Source of the DNA: Sediminicola luteus
GTDB taxonomy: Bacteria; Bacteroidota; Bacteroidia; Flavobacteriales; Flavobacteriaceae
Assembly: GCF_002514735.1 (NCBI RefSeq)
Contig: NZ_NBWU01000001.1
Coordinates: 310,001-374,000, forward strand
Direction: 5' to 3'
Length of the DNA: 64,000 nucleotides
Part shown: positions 44,544 to 53,425 of the stretch, piece by piece
Layout: every line of letters starts with the position of its first letter
How positions within the stretch are numbered: position 1 is the first letter of the stretch
Made by a program: the position numbers and the translations under genes
Notes under the pieces: model-generated
Told to the model about the DNA's origin: nothing
Database searches by the model: none
Seen by the model: the letters and a program-made list of their open reading frames with translations, nothing else

Positions 44544-46955
44544 TTATTCTTTTATTGAAAAACTTGCTTCTAGTTTAAAGTCTTGGGACGATTCGCCAAT
44601 GGCCAGATTAAAGTTTCCGGCCTCGGTTTCCCATTCTTTCTTTCGATTGATCAAGGCCAACTGGGCCGCATCTACTTCAAAAACCACTTCTTGCTCTTGT
44701 CCGGCCCCCAGATGGATGCGATCAAAACCACGCAACTGCCATTCGTAAACGGTAACCGAGCTCACTTCGTCATTGATATATAATTGAGGTACCACATCAC
44801 CGGCCCTATCACCTGTATTTTTCACTTTGAAGCGTACTTTTAAACTTCCGCCTTGGGTAGTGAGTTTGTTTTCCAAACGTAAATCGGAAAAAGCAAATTG
44901 GGTATAACTCAATCCGAAACCGAACGGAAAGAGTTCGGTTACTACCCTGCTTTCACCCGTACCATTGGGACCATCTTTGGCCTGCCCTCTTTGTGAATCG
45001 GGTTTGTACGGAAAATTAAAAGGTACCTGACCCACCGAACGCAATACGGTTACGGGTAGCTTTCCGCCCGGATTATAATCACCGAATAGTACTTCTGCAA
45101 TCGCCTGCCCACCGTACTTACCCGGAAACCAAGCTTCCAAAATAGCTTGGGCTTGCCGATTGGCATGGTTGATGGTTAACGGATGCCCATTGAGCAAAAC
45201 CACGATTATGGGTTTACCTGTCGCTACCAAGGCATCTAACAACTCTTGCTGATGGCCAGGCAGGTTCAGATCGGTACGGCTTAGGTTTTCGCCCACCATG
45301 CTTTCGTCTTCCCCAAGGCAAACGATAACCGCGTCGGAAGTTTCGGCTTCCTGTACCGCTTGAGCGATCTTGGCTTTTTCAGTAGCATCAAGGGGTACAT
45401 CAAACACCTCGGAATCGGGCCAATTTTTATTTTTCAGGTCAATGCCTTCGGCATAGGCCACATTTACCTTTCCTTTCAAATAAGCGGAAATTCCGGCATA
45501 GGCCGAAATGACATCGGTACCCAAGGCCCCATACCTACTAATGGAGGCCGAGGTGTTTTTGGCCATGGGGCCACAGACCAGAACCTTGTCCAATTTGGCT
45601 ACATCCAAGGGTAAGGTTCCTTCTTCGTTTTTCAACAAAATAAGTGACTCCCGTGAGGCTTGCAGGGCCAAAGCCTGATGTTGGGCCTTACCCACGACTT
45701 TTGCGGCTCCTTTTTCATCGCGATAGGGGGCATCGAACAAACCCTCCTTGAACTTAACGTACAACACATCGGATACCCGTTGATCTAAGGTAGCCTGGGT
45801 CACTTTTCCTTCGGCCACCAATTCGCGTAAAGGGGCCACAAAGTTCTTCGGATGGTTAAAGGTGGTACGTACATTGAGCCCAGCGTTAATGGCCTGGCGC
45901 ACGGCGTCTTTATAACTTTCGGCCACGTGGTGCTTGTTGTATAGATAAGCTACGGCATCGCTATCGGAGACCACATAACCTTTAAACCCATAGGTGTCGC
46001 GCAATAATTCCGTTAAAAAATAAGGACTACCGGTAACCGGCTCGCCATCATAATCGTTATATGAACTCATAACACCCAACAAATCGGTCTCTTCTATCAC
46101 CCGTTTAAATGGGGCCAAATACATTTGATGCATGTCGCGCCAGCTAATATGGGGGTCTAGTCGTACGTGCCCATCCCGACCTCCTTTGGGTGCCGAGTAA
46201 ACCGCATAGTGCTTTAGGGTGTTGGCCAAGCCGTTTTCCTGTATACCTTTAGAAATATTCACCCCATATTCCCCCACCAAAAAAGGATCTTCACCAAAAC
46301 TTTCTACAATACGCCCCCAACGTTGGTCTCGGGCCACATCCATTACCGGGGAATATATATTGTGATAGCCCAAGGCATAGCCTTCGGCGCCGATTACCTG
46401 TCCGGTTTTATAGAGAAGTTCCGGATGCCAGGTAGAGCCCATTCCAATCTGGGCCGGAAAAGAGGTCGATTTATAATGGTTCAAACCGCGGATTCCCTCA
46501 TTGGTGAATTCTACGGGGATACCCAAACGGGTCTCTTCTACAAAGAATTTTTGAATCTGGTTCAAGGCCCAGACGTGGGAATTGTACGGAAACTTGTACT
46601 GGGCATCGACATAGACCCCGTTGGAAGGTTCGTCTATATTGGCCAAACCATCTTTCCATAGCTCATTTTTCCAACTCGGGGCCGGTAATTCATCTTTAGC
46701 CACCCTGCCATACCCGTATAAAGTGACCAATTGCATGGTTTTTTCATCGGTGGTCATTTGGCCCAACAAATCGGCTACCCGGGCATCGATAGGAGCTTTA
46801 GGATCTTCATAGACATCCTTTTTCCCATTTTTATTGAAATCGACCCACCCTTTTTTATACATTTTACCTGTCTGGGCCAAGCCATTGGTACCCATCATTA
46901 AAACGACGATAAAAAAGAAAGATTTCCAGTATTTATCCGATTTCCATTCGATCAT
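44544..46955 (-). CDS. GH3 family glycoside hydrolase
   Basis: An 803-residue secreted GH3 enzyme (beta-glucosidase/xylosidase group). It has a signal sequence (WKSFFFIVVLMMGTNGLAQ), a short DFNKNGKKDVYEDP calcium-loop-like stretch, a barrel with the nucleophile in GYVVSDSDAVAYL, the alpha/beta sandwich (DAVIVCLGEDESMVGE) and a fibronectin-III-like end. The start at 46955 is preferred over 47096 because it begins the signal peptide; the longer frame covers the upstream inverted repeat. Co-transcribed with GH92. Confidence 0.92.
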   Translation of the reverse strand: MIEWKSDKYWKSFFFIVVLMMGTNGLAQTGKMYKKGWVDFNKNGKKDVYEDPKAPIDARVADLLGQMTTDEKTMQLVTLYGYGRVAKDELPAPSWKNELWKDGLANIDEPSNGVYVDAQYKFPYNSHVWALNQIQKFFVEETRLGIPVEFTNEGIRGLNHYKSTSFPAQIGMGSTWHPELLYKTGQVIGAEGYALGYHNIYSPVMDVARDQRWGRIVESFGEDPFLVGEYGVNISKGIQENGLANTLKHYAVYSAPKGGRDGHVRLDPHISWRDMHQMYLAPFKRVIEETDLLGVMSSYNDYDGEPVTGSPYFLTELLRDTYGFKGYVVSDSDAVAYLYNKHHVAESYKDAVRQAINAGLNVRTTFNHPKNFVAPLRELVAEGKVTQATLDQRVSDVLYVKFKEGLFDAPYRDEKGAAKVVGKAQHQALALQASRESLILLKNEEGTLPLDVAKLDKVLVCGPMAKNTSASISRYGALGTDVISAYAGISAYLKGKVNVAYAEGIDLKNKNWPDSEVFDVPLDATEKAKIAQAVQEAETSDAVIVCLGEDESMVGENLSRTDLNLPGHQQELLDALVATGKPIIVVLLNGHPLTINHANRQAQAILEAWFPGKYGGQAIAEVLFGDYNPGGKLPVTVLRSVGQVPFNFPYKPDSQRGQAKDGPNGTGESRVVTELFPFGFGLSYTQFAFSDLRLENKLTTQGGSLKVRFKVKNTGDRAGDVVPQLYINDEVSSVTVYEWQLRGFDRIHLGAGQEQEVVFEVDAAQLALINRKKEWETEAGNFNLAIGESSQDFKLEASFSIKE

Positions 46956-47322
46956 AGTAAACACATTTGATACGGTTATGAAGTCATTTAAACTTTTACC
47001 ATTTGTTAAAAGTTTAAACCACTTCAATTTGTGGCAAACCTGCCACTCTGTACACCTTATGGCAGTAAGGTAGGCATCCCCTAAGGCAACCACCAAATTT
47101 TTGGCTTAATACCTTGGGTTGGTATACGAACAGAGGCCATGGACTTATCAACTCCTAAAGAAGCATGGGTTTTTACCCCCTTTGATAACGAAAACTGTTT
47201 TCTAAAAAAAAGGAATATCGACGGGATTAAACCCTACACCCTTCCACAAGGTCTATTCAGGGGGACATTTTTTTATAACCCAAGATTTTATGTAATATCA
47301 CATTTAAATTTAGATAACCACC
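46956..47322. other. Divergent promoter region between GH3 and the sulfatase
   Basis: 367 bases without a gene. It contains the long inverted repeat at 46987-47018. No -7 element with good spacing could be assigned to either gene. Confidence 0.5.
46987..47018. promoter_or_regulatory. 12-base inverted repeat upstream of the GH3-GH92 operon
   Basis: TTTAAACTTTTA (46987-46998) and TAAAAGTTTAAA (47007-47018) pair perfectly around an 8-base spacer, 32 bases before the GH3 ATG. It has no T-run, so a regulator-binding site is more likely than a terminator. No cognate regulator is adjacent; the AraC-type gene at 52571 is the nearest candidate. Confidence 0.55.
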
Positions 47323-48885
47323 ATGCAAACCTTTTTCAAAACCCTAGTCTTCTTTACCTTTTGTGTAGTTTGGCATCCGGCCACAGGGCAGTCCGATACC
47401 CCACCGAACATTATCTATGTACTGGCCGATGACCTCGGTATTGGCGATGTGGCCATTTTTAATGCAGATGGAAAGATCCAAACCCCTAACCTAGACCGCT
47501 TGGCCACCGAGGGCATGCGATTTACAGATGCCCATACCTCATCATCGGTATGTACCCCTACCCGATATGGTATATTAACCGGAAGGTATAACTGGCGAAG
47601 CCCCTTGAAACAAGGTGTCCTTACCGGAATTTCCAAAGCTTTGATCCCGAATTCAAGAACCACAGTGGCGTCACTATTAAAACGCAAAGGCTACCATACC
47701 GCCTTTGTTGGTAAATGGCATTTAGGTTGGGACTGGGCCGTAAAAGAAGGTTTAGAAGCCAGTGGTAGCGGATGGCAGCCCAAAGACACCGATTGGATCG
47801 ACTTTACCAAACCCATTACCAATGGACCAAAAGACCTTGGTTTCGACTATTCCTATGGGCATTCGGGCTCCTTGGATATGGCTCCTTATGTTTATGTAGA
47901 AAACGGTATACCCACCCAAGCTCCTAAAAAAACTACCGTTGACAAAGGAAAATATACCTGGTGGAGACAAGGCCCGACCAGCGACGATTTTATACATGAT
48001 CAGGTTACGCCCCACTTTTTCGACAAGGCCATTTCCTATATTGATCAACAAGAAGGCAAGCAGCCCTTTTTTATGTACTTGGCCCTACCATCGCCCCATA
48101 CCCCCATTTTGCCAACAGCCGAATGGAAGGGTAAAAGTGGCCTGAACCCCTATGCCGATTTCGTAATGCAGGTCGATGCCCATATGGGCGACCTTATGGC
48201 CGCTTTGACGAAAAAAGGTATGGCCGAAAATACACTGATAATCTTTACCTCGGACAACGGATGCTCTCCCCAGGCCGATTATAAGGTCTTGGCCGAAAAA
48301 GGACACGACCCCAGTGCTATTTATCGCGGACATAAAGCCGATATCTTCGAAGGCGGACACCGGGTGCCCTTTATTGTACGCTGGCCCCAAAGGGTTGCCG
48401 CCAACTCGGTTTCTGAAACCGTAATATGTACCACCGACCTTATGGCCACCGTAGCCGATATCGCTGGTTTGGAATTAGCCGATACCGAAGGGGAAGATAG
48501 TTTTTCCATGTTGCCCCTACTCGATACCAAAGCCAAAGGCAAATACCAAAGGGGCAGTACCATACACCATTCCATTAACGGAAGCTTTGCCCTGCGTAAA
48601 GATGAATGGAAATTGGTAATGTGTCCCGGTTCAGGCGGATGGAGCGCCCCAAAACCCAATGCCAAGGAAATTGCCGAGCTACCCGAATATCAATTGTACA
48701 ATTTGGCCACCGATCCGGGTGAAACCGAAAACCTGTTCGAAAAAGAAACCCGGGTAGCCGCCAAAATGACCAAAGAGCTCTTACGCATCATTAACAAAGG
48801 GCGTAGCACCCCTGGCAGCAAACAGGCCAATGACCCTAAAACCGACGGCAAAGCCTGGAAACAATTGGAGAAAATAAGTAAATAA
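47323..48885 (+). CDS. S1-family sulfatase
   Basis: A 520-residue secreted sulfatase. The signal peptide ends near TGQSD (residue 22), metal residues are in YVLADDLGIGD, and formylglycine is formed at C77 of C77-T-P-T-R81. HLGWDW and IIFTSDNGCSP follow. It removes sulfate esters from glycans, as expected for a marine polysaccharide degrader; the exact subfamily cannot be told. Maturation needs an anSME or FGE enzyme, not present here. Confidence 0.92.
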   Translation: MQTFFKTLVFFTFCVVWHPATGQSDTPPNIIYVLADDLGIGDVAIFNADGKIQTPNLDRLATEGMRFTDAHTSSSVCTPTRYGILTGRYNWRSPLKQGVLTGISKALIPNSRTTVASLLKRKGYHTAFVGKWHLGWDWAVKEGLEASGSGWQPKDTDWIDFTKPITNGPKDLGFDYSYGHSGSLDMAPYVYVENGIPTQAPKKTTVDKGKYTWWRQGPTSDDFIHDQVTPHFFDKAISYIDQQEGKQPFFMYLALPSPHTPILPTAEWKGKSGLNPYADFVMQVDAHMGDLMAALTKKGMAENTLIIFTSDNGCSPQADYKVLAEKGHDPSAIYRGHKADIFEGGHRVPFIVRWPQRVAANSVSETVICTTDLMATVADIAGLELADTEGEDSFSMLPLLDTKAKGKYQRGSTIHHSINGSFALRKDEWKLVMCPGSGGWSAPKPNAKEIAELPEYQLYNLATDPGETENLFEKETRVAAKMTKELLRIINKGRSTPGSKQANDPKTDGKAWKQLEKISK

Positions 48886-48913
48886 AGGTTATCTGAACCC
48901 TATAGTTACAAAT

Positions 48914-48969
48914 ACCCTCATCCCCCAAAATGCTTCGGGACAGGCTAACCCCTTTCCCGCTGAGCGGGT
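48914..48969. repeat. Intergenic CCCTCA...CCCCTTTCCC repeat, copy 3
   Basis: A longer relative of the repeats at 4671 and 35241: CCCTCATCCCCC, an inserted AATGCTTCGGGACAGGCTAA, then CCCCTTTCCCGCTGAGCGGG, which can form a GCGG stem. Located between the sulfatase and the nucleotidyltransferase genes. Confidence 0.5.
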
Positions 48970-49091
48970 TGCCTTGTAATAATAATTTTCAAGCTGATGG
49001 GGGCCAAACCAAAAGCTTGTTCTCCATAAACATGGCTTTTCACCAAAAAACTAGGTACTTCAACCGCTTTACAAAATAATAATGCCACCCC

Positions 49092-49124
49092 TTTGCCGTT
49101 TGCCATTAGAGTAACGTACATTTA
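49092..49124 (+). promoter_or_regulatory. Candidate promoter of the nucleotidyltransferase-kinase operon
   Basis: TTTG at 49092-49095 and TACATTTA at 49117-49124 are separated by 21 bases, within the Bacteroidetes -33/-7 spacing. The start codon is 22 bases further on. Confidence 0.5.
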
Positions 49125-49145
49125 CATCCAAAAATTTACAGAAAG

Positions 49146-50030
49146 ATGACACTACTTCTTATGGCAGGCGGCTTTGGTAGCCGATATGGTAAACTAAAAC
49201 AGTTCGACGGATTCGGACCCAACGGGGAATTCTTGATGGAGTACAGTATGTACGACGCCATCCAAAATGGTTTTACCCATATCGTAGTCGTAACCCATAA
49301 AGACAGTGTCGAAAAAATACAAAGTTACCTTAGGGAGCGTTTACCCGCCCACGTGGCCTTAGACGTAGTGCCCCAGGTAATTGAAGACGTACCAGCCGGT
49401 AGCACCTATGACCCAGACCGTAGTAAACCTTGGGGAACCGCCCATGCCGTTTGGGCTGCCCGCGATGTAATCAAAGGCCCTTTCGGGGTATTGAATGCCG
49501 ACGATTATTATGGTCAACAGGCCTTTGCCGAATCGGCCGGGTTCTTTAACGATACCTCCCATACCAATAACTACGCCTTGGTAGCCTATCGTTTAGACGA
49601 AACCTTATCTACCCATGGTTCGGTTTCCCGTGGGGTAAGCGAAACCGATGGCAATATGCTGAAACAGGTTACCGAACGTTTAAAACTGGTGCCTTTCGAA
49701 GGACAGGTTAAAGACGAAGAAGATGGTACCCTATTCAAAGGCGACGAGCCTGTAAGTATGAACTTTTGGCTGTGCCGTGCCAATATCTTCGACTTTATAG
49801 AAAAGCGTTTTACTGAATTCCTAGCCTCTTCGGAGTCGGAAGGGAAAGGAGAGATTTACCTGCCCAAGATTGTTCAAGAAATGCTAGATGCCGAAATGAT
49901 CGGGGTGGCCGTAGTGCCAAGTAATAGCCAATGGTTCGGGGTAACCTACTCAGACGATAAGGAATTCGCCCAAAAAGAATTGGCCGGAAAAGTAGATAAA
50001 GGCCTATACCCATCGCCACTTTGGGGGTAA
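49146..50030 (+). CDS. Sugar-phosphate nucleotidyltransferase
   Basis: A 294-residue NTP-transferase fold protein: LLLMAGGFGSRYGKLKQFDG is the nucleotide-binding loop, and PWGTAHAVWAARDV and FGVLNADDYYG carry the metal aspartates. It should activate a sugar-1-phosphate to an NDP-sugar or run the reverse. The gene next to it encodes a sugar-1-kinase-like enzyme, so together they may salvage a free hexosamine or hexose released by the nearby hydrolases. The sugar is inferred, not shown. Confidence 0.85.
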   Translation: MTLLLMAGGFGSRYGKLKQFDGFGPNGEFLMEYSMYDAIQNGFTHIVVVTHKDSVEKIQSYLRERLPAHVALDVVPQVIEDVPAGSTYDPDRSKPWGTAHAVWAARDVIKGPFGVLNADDYYGQQAFAESAGFFNDTSHTNNYALVAYRLDETLSTHGSVSRGVSETDGNMLKQVTERLKLVPFEGQVKDEEDGTLFKGDEPVSMNFWLCRANIFDFIEKRFTEFLASSESEGKGEIYLPKIVQEMLDAEMIGVAVVPSNSQWFGVTYSDDKEFAQKELAGKVDKGLYPSPLWG

Positions 50031-50090
50031 AAAACATGGGGGCCGATCGCCATAATCGTACCTAAAAACCTATAATCTCGAGTATCGAGT

Positions 50091-51149
50091 ATGGAACAAG
50101 AGAAATTGGAACAGGTTCTTTCCGCTTTTATTAAGCTAGAAGGACCTGTTGTATTTAGTACCCTTTCCCAAGGATTGATCAACGACACCTATCTGGCCCA
50201 AGATACGGCCAACGACAAAGGCTATGTACTACAACGCATCAATGCCGGGGTTTTTGAAAATATAGAAGGCCTTATGGCCAATGTATCCAAGGCCCTTAAA
50301 CGTTTACATGGGGAAGGTTACCATAAAATAGCTATGGGAGAGACCCAGGATGGGCAACCTTTTCTAAAAAATGCGGCCGGCTATTGGCGGGTCATGGATT
50401 ATATAGACCAGAGCACGGCCTACAACACCAGTTCCGATATCGAGATCGCCCGTGAAGCCGGACGTATCGTGGGGCGTTTCCACGAATTGATGCAAGCTGC
50501 CGATCCGGAAGATTATGTAGCTACCATTCCGCAATTCCACCATATGCCCTTGCGGGAACAACAGTTTAAGCATGCCCTAAAAAATGGGCTGAAAGACCGC
50601 AAGCTAAAGGCCCAGACTGCCATTGATTTTGCGCAACGCACCTTGCCCTTGGTTACCGACCCGGTATTGCAACAGCTGCCTTTACGACTTTGCCATAACG
50701 ACACCAAGCTTAACAACATACTATTTTCCAAATCGAACGATAAAGCCCTTTGTCTTATTGATCTAGACACCCTTATGCCTGGGCTCTTTCTGTTCGATTT
50801 TGGCGATGCCATTCGAACGATTGCCAATCCGGCCGAAGAGGATTGTCGCGATCTAGACCAGATCGTATTCAATAAACCCATGTTCGAGACCTTTGTACAA
50901 GGTATGGCACCCCATCTCGGCTTTTTGACCGCGGCGGAAGTAAAGACCATGGCCCTAGGTGCTATTTATATGCCCTTTATTCATGGGCTTCGTGCCTTGA
51001 CCGACTATCTTTTGGGCGATGTGTACTATAAAGTGGCCTATCCCGAGCAAAATATAGATCGCTGCCATAGTCTTTTCGCCTTTGCCCAACAAGCACTGGA
51101 CCATAAAGCGTTTATGGAAAAAACGATACAAAGATCGTTTTCAAAATAA
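50091..51149 (+). CDS. N-acetylhexosamine 1-kinase-like phosphotransferase
   Basis: A 352-residue aminoglycoside-phosphotransferase-fold kinase like NahK, which makes N-acetylhexosamine-1-phosphate. SQGLINDTYLAQDTANDKGY is the N-lobe, LRLCHNDTKLNNILF is the catalytic loop, and CLIDLDTLMPGLFLFDFGDA binds magnesium. It follows the nucleotidyltransferase by 60 bases. No lacto-N-biose phosphorylase is nearby, unlike in bifidobacteria, so a salvage role is likelier. Confidence 0.85.
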   Translation: MEQEKLEQVLSAFIKLEGPVVFSTLSQGLINDTYLAQDTANDKGYVLQRINAGVFENIEGLMANVSKALKRLHGEGYHKIAMGETQDGQPFLKNAAGYWRVMDYIDQSTAYNTSSDIEIAREAGRIVGRFHELMQAADPEDYVATIPQFHHMPLREQQFKHALKNGLKDRKLKAQTAIDFAQRTLPLVTDPVLQQLPLRLCHNDTKLNNILFSKSNDKALCLIDLDTLMPGLFLFDFGDAIRTIANPAEEDCRDLDQIVFNKPMFETFVQGMAPHLGFLTAAEVKTMALGAIYMPFIHGLRALTDYLLGDVYYKVAYPEQNIDRCHSLFAFAQQALDHKAFMEKTIQRSFSK

Positions 51150-51243
51150 CGGCTGACTTCCACTAAAAAAACGGCAAGTCGTACTAAGATCTTGGCATAG
51201 TAAAATTGGTCGATGTCGTATATTACACCCAAAATCAAAGCAT

Positions 51244-52461
51244 ATGACCATAGGTGTTGGCGGATCTACGATCACCGCGGAATTGGATAAAATCCAAGAT
51301 ATGACCACAGGGGTAAAACCCATTGGATTGGCCGAATATAAAGCCCGTATCGAAAAAGCGGCCCAATTACTTCGAAATTCCAATTGGAATGCCCTGTACA
51401 TCAATGCAGGAACCAATCTGCATTATTTTACCGGTACCGCCTGGAACCCCTCCGAACGTATGGTAGGTGCCCTCTTGTTGTCCCATGGTGAAATCGTTTA
51501 TATCGTGCCCCGTTTCGAGGAAGGAACTTTCTTGAAATTCCGCCAGATCCAAGGTTCGATCCAATGCTGGGAAGAACACGAGAGCCCTTATGCCTTGGTA
51601 AACCAAATCCTGCACCAGCACGGTATCGATCAAGGCCATTTGGCCCTAGACGAAAATTGCCCATATTTCTTGGTAGACGAACTCCAACAGGCCAATGCCA
51701 GTTTCCAATTCGAAAATGGGGGTGCCATTACCCGAGCCTGCCGTATGCTTAAATCGGAAGCCGAAATCGCCATAATTCAACGGGCCAAAGACATCACACT
51801 AACGGTACAAAAAGCGGCAGCCCGTATTATACGCCCCGGTATCTCTGTGGCCGAGGTTACCGATTTTATCAATAGGGCCCATATCAAAGCGGGTATCCCC
51901 TCCGGAAATTATTTCTGTATCGTTCTCTTTGGTGAAGACTCCCAATATCCGCATGGCGTAAGCAAGCCGCAAAACCTTGTGGAAAATGATATCGTTTTGG
52001 TTGATACCGGTTGTAAACTACATGGTTATATCTCCGACATTACACGCACTTATGTCTATGGCAGCCCAACCGAGCGCCATAGGGAAATATGGAATTTGGA
52101 AAAGGCCGCCCAACAAGCTGCTTTCGAAGCCGCTCAACTGGGCACCCTTTGTGGTGCCGTAGACGATGCAGCTCGAAAAGTAATCGCCGCTGGCGGGCTA
52201 AGTCCCGATTACGAACTGCCCGGCCTGCCCCATCGCGTGGGACATGGCACCGGAATGGATATTCACGAATACCCCTATTTGGTTCGGGGAAGCCAGATTC
52301 CCCTGGAAATAGGGATGGTAGTCAGCAACGAACCCATGCTCTGTATTCCGGGGGAATTCGGTATACGGCACGAAGACCATTTCTATATGACCGAAAACGG
52401 CCCCAAGTGGTTTACCCAACCCATGCCTAGTATTGATGACCCCTTCGGTATAGCCCCCTAA
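51244..52461 (+). CDS. M24-family Xaa-Pro aminopeptidase/dipeptidase
   Basis: A 405-residue pita-bread metallopeptidase. The N-terminal creatinase-like domain covers about 1-170. The metal ligands are in VLVDTGCKLHGYISDITRTY (two Asp), GLPHRVGHGTGMDIHEYPY (His), VVSNEPMLCIPGEFG (Glu) and IRHEDHFYM (Glu). It should cleave proline-containing dipeptides or N-terminal Xaa-Pro bonds. The start at 51244 keeps the IGVGGSTITAELDKIQD leader seen in relatives; 51301 is an alternative. It is 94 bases downstream of the kinase. Confidence 0.9.
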   Translation: MTIGVGGSTITAELDKIQDMTTGVKPIGLAEYKARIEKAAQLLRNSNWNALYINAGTNLHYFTGTAWNPSERMVGALLLSHGEIVYIVPRFEEGTFLKFRQIQGSIQCWEEHESPYALVNQILHQHGIDQGHLALDENCPYFLVDELQQANASFQFENGGAITRACRMLKSEAEIAIIQRAKDITLTVQKAAARIIRPGISVAEVTDFINRAHIKAGIPSGNYFCIVLFGEDSQYPHGVSKPQNLVENDIVLVDTGCKLHGYISDITRTYVYGSPTERHREIWNLEKAAQQAAFEAAQLGTLCGAVDDAARKVIAAGGLSPDYELPGLPHRVGHGTGMDIHEYPYLVRGSQIPLEIGMVVSNEPMLCIPGEFGIRHEDHFYMTENGPKWFTQPMPSIDDPFGIAP

Positions 52462-52570
52462 ATTAGGTTATTCTTCGTTCTGGTTATACCAGTTTAAAAA
52501 ACGATTCATTGGGGAACTGTTTTAGATACATTACATTAGGGGCACCAAAACACAAAAGACCCTCAAAGCT

Positions 52571-53416
52571 GTGGCCCGATTGGAAATTTGTCCGCATCTA
52601 AAGAATTGCGCCTATCAACATTTTGAAAAGGCCGAATCGTACTTAGATGTAGTAAGCACCTTTGCCAGATTATACTATGTCATCGAAGGAAAAGGACAAC
52701 TGAACTTTCTAGATCAACGTATTGATCTAGCTCCAAACAACTTATACCTTATCCCTTCCTTTGCCCGTTGTACCTATATCTTTGAACCTGGCCTAAAACA
52801 GTACTACATCCATCTCGACACCTTATGCTCCAATGGGTTACCCATGGCCCTGAATTTTCAACTAAAAACCAACCGGCCAACCGACGAATTTGACCTACAA
52901 CTCATTAAAAAAATCGTGGCTGTACACCCATTACACGCCTTGCGAAATGCCAAACCCGAAGTATACCAGAAAAAAGATTGGCTACAAAAGGAAATGGGTT
53001 ACCGTAGTGCTGCCGTACGTTACGAAACCCAGGGTATCTTACTAAAATTACTATCGGGCTTTATCTTGGGAACCAACCCAAAGATTTCGGCGAACCCCCA
53101 TTTTCATAGTATAACACCACTACTTCAGTTTATTGAGGAGCATATTGGACATAACCTGACCCTAGCAGGATTAGCGGCACAGAGCAAGTTGTCCAAACCC
53201 CAGCTCACCCAAATATTCTTGGCACTTTTTGATAAAAGCCCCACGGTTTACATCTTGGAAAAACGATTGGAAAAATCGAAAACCTTAATAGTGAACACCA
53301 ATCAAAACCTACAATTAATCGCAGAGCAATGTGGCTTTAAAAGTTATTCCTATTTCTGTAAGCAGTTTAAAAATGCCTATGGGTTGGCACCTTTGAAATA
53401 CAGGCACTCCCATTAA
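52571..53416 (+). CDS. AraC-family transcriptional regulator, likely GTG start
   Basis: A 281-residue regulator with an N-terminal cupin-like sensor (FARLYYVIEGKGQLNFL, LYLIPSFARCTYIF) and a C-terminal double HTH (LTLAGLAAQSKLSKPQLTQI, QLIAEQCGFKSYSYFCKQFK). No ATG occurs near the N-terminus, so GTG at 52571 is the best start; the next ATG would remove the sensor. It converges with the GH29 gene over 10 bases and may control the surrounding glycan genes. Confidence 0.85.
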   Translation: MARLEICPHLKNCAYQHFEKAESYLDVVSTFARLYYVIEGKGQLNFLDQRIDLAPNNLYLIPSFARCTYIFEPGLKQYYIHLDTLCSNGLPMALNFQLKTNRPTDEFDLQLIKKIVAVHPLHALRNAKPEVYQKKDWLQKEMGYRSAAVRYETQGILLKLLSGFILGTNPKISANPHFHSITPLLQFIEEHIGHNLTLAGLAAQSKLSKPQLTQIFLALFDKSPTVYILEKRLEKSKTLIVNTNQNLQLIAEQCGFKSYSYFCKQFKNAYGLAPLKYRHSH

Positions 53417-53425
53417 CCCCATGGT

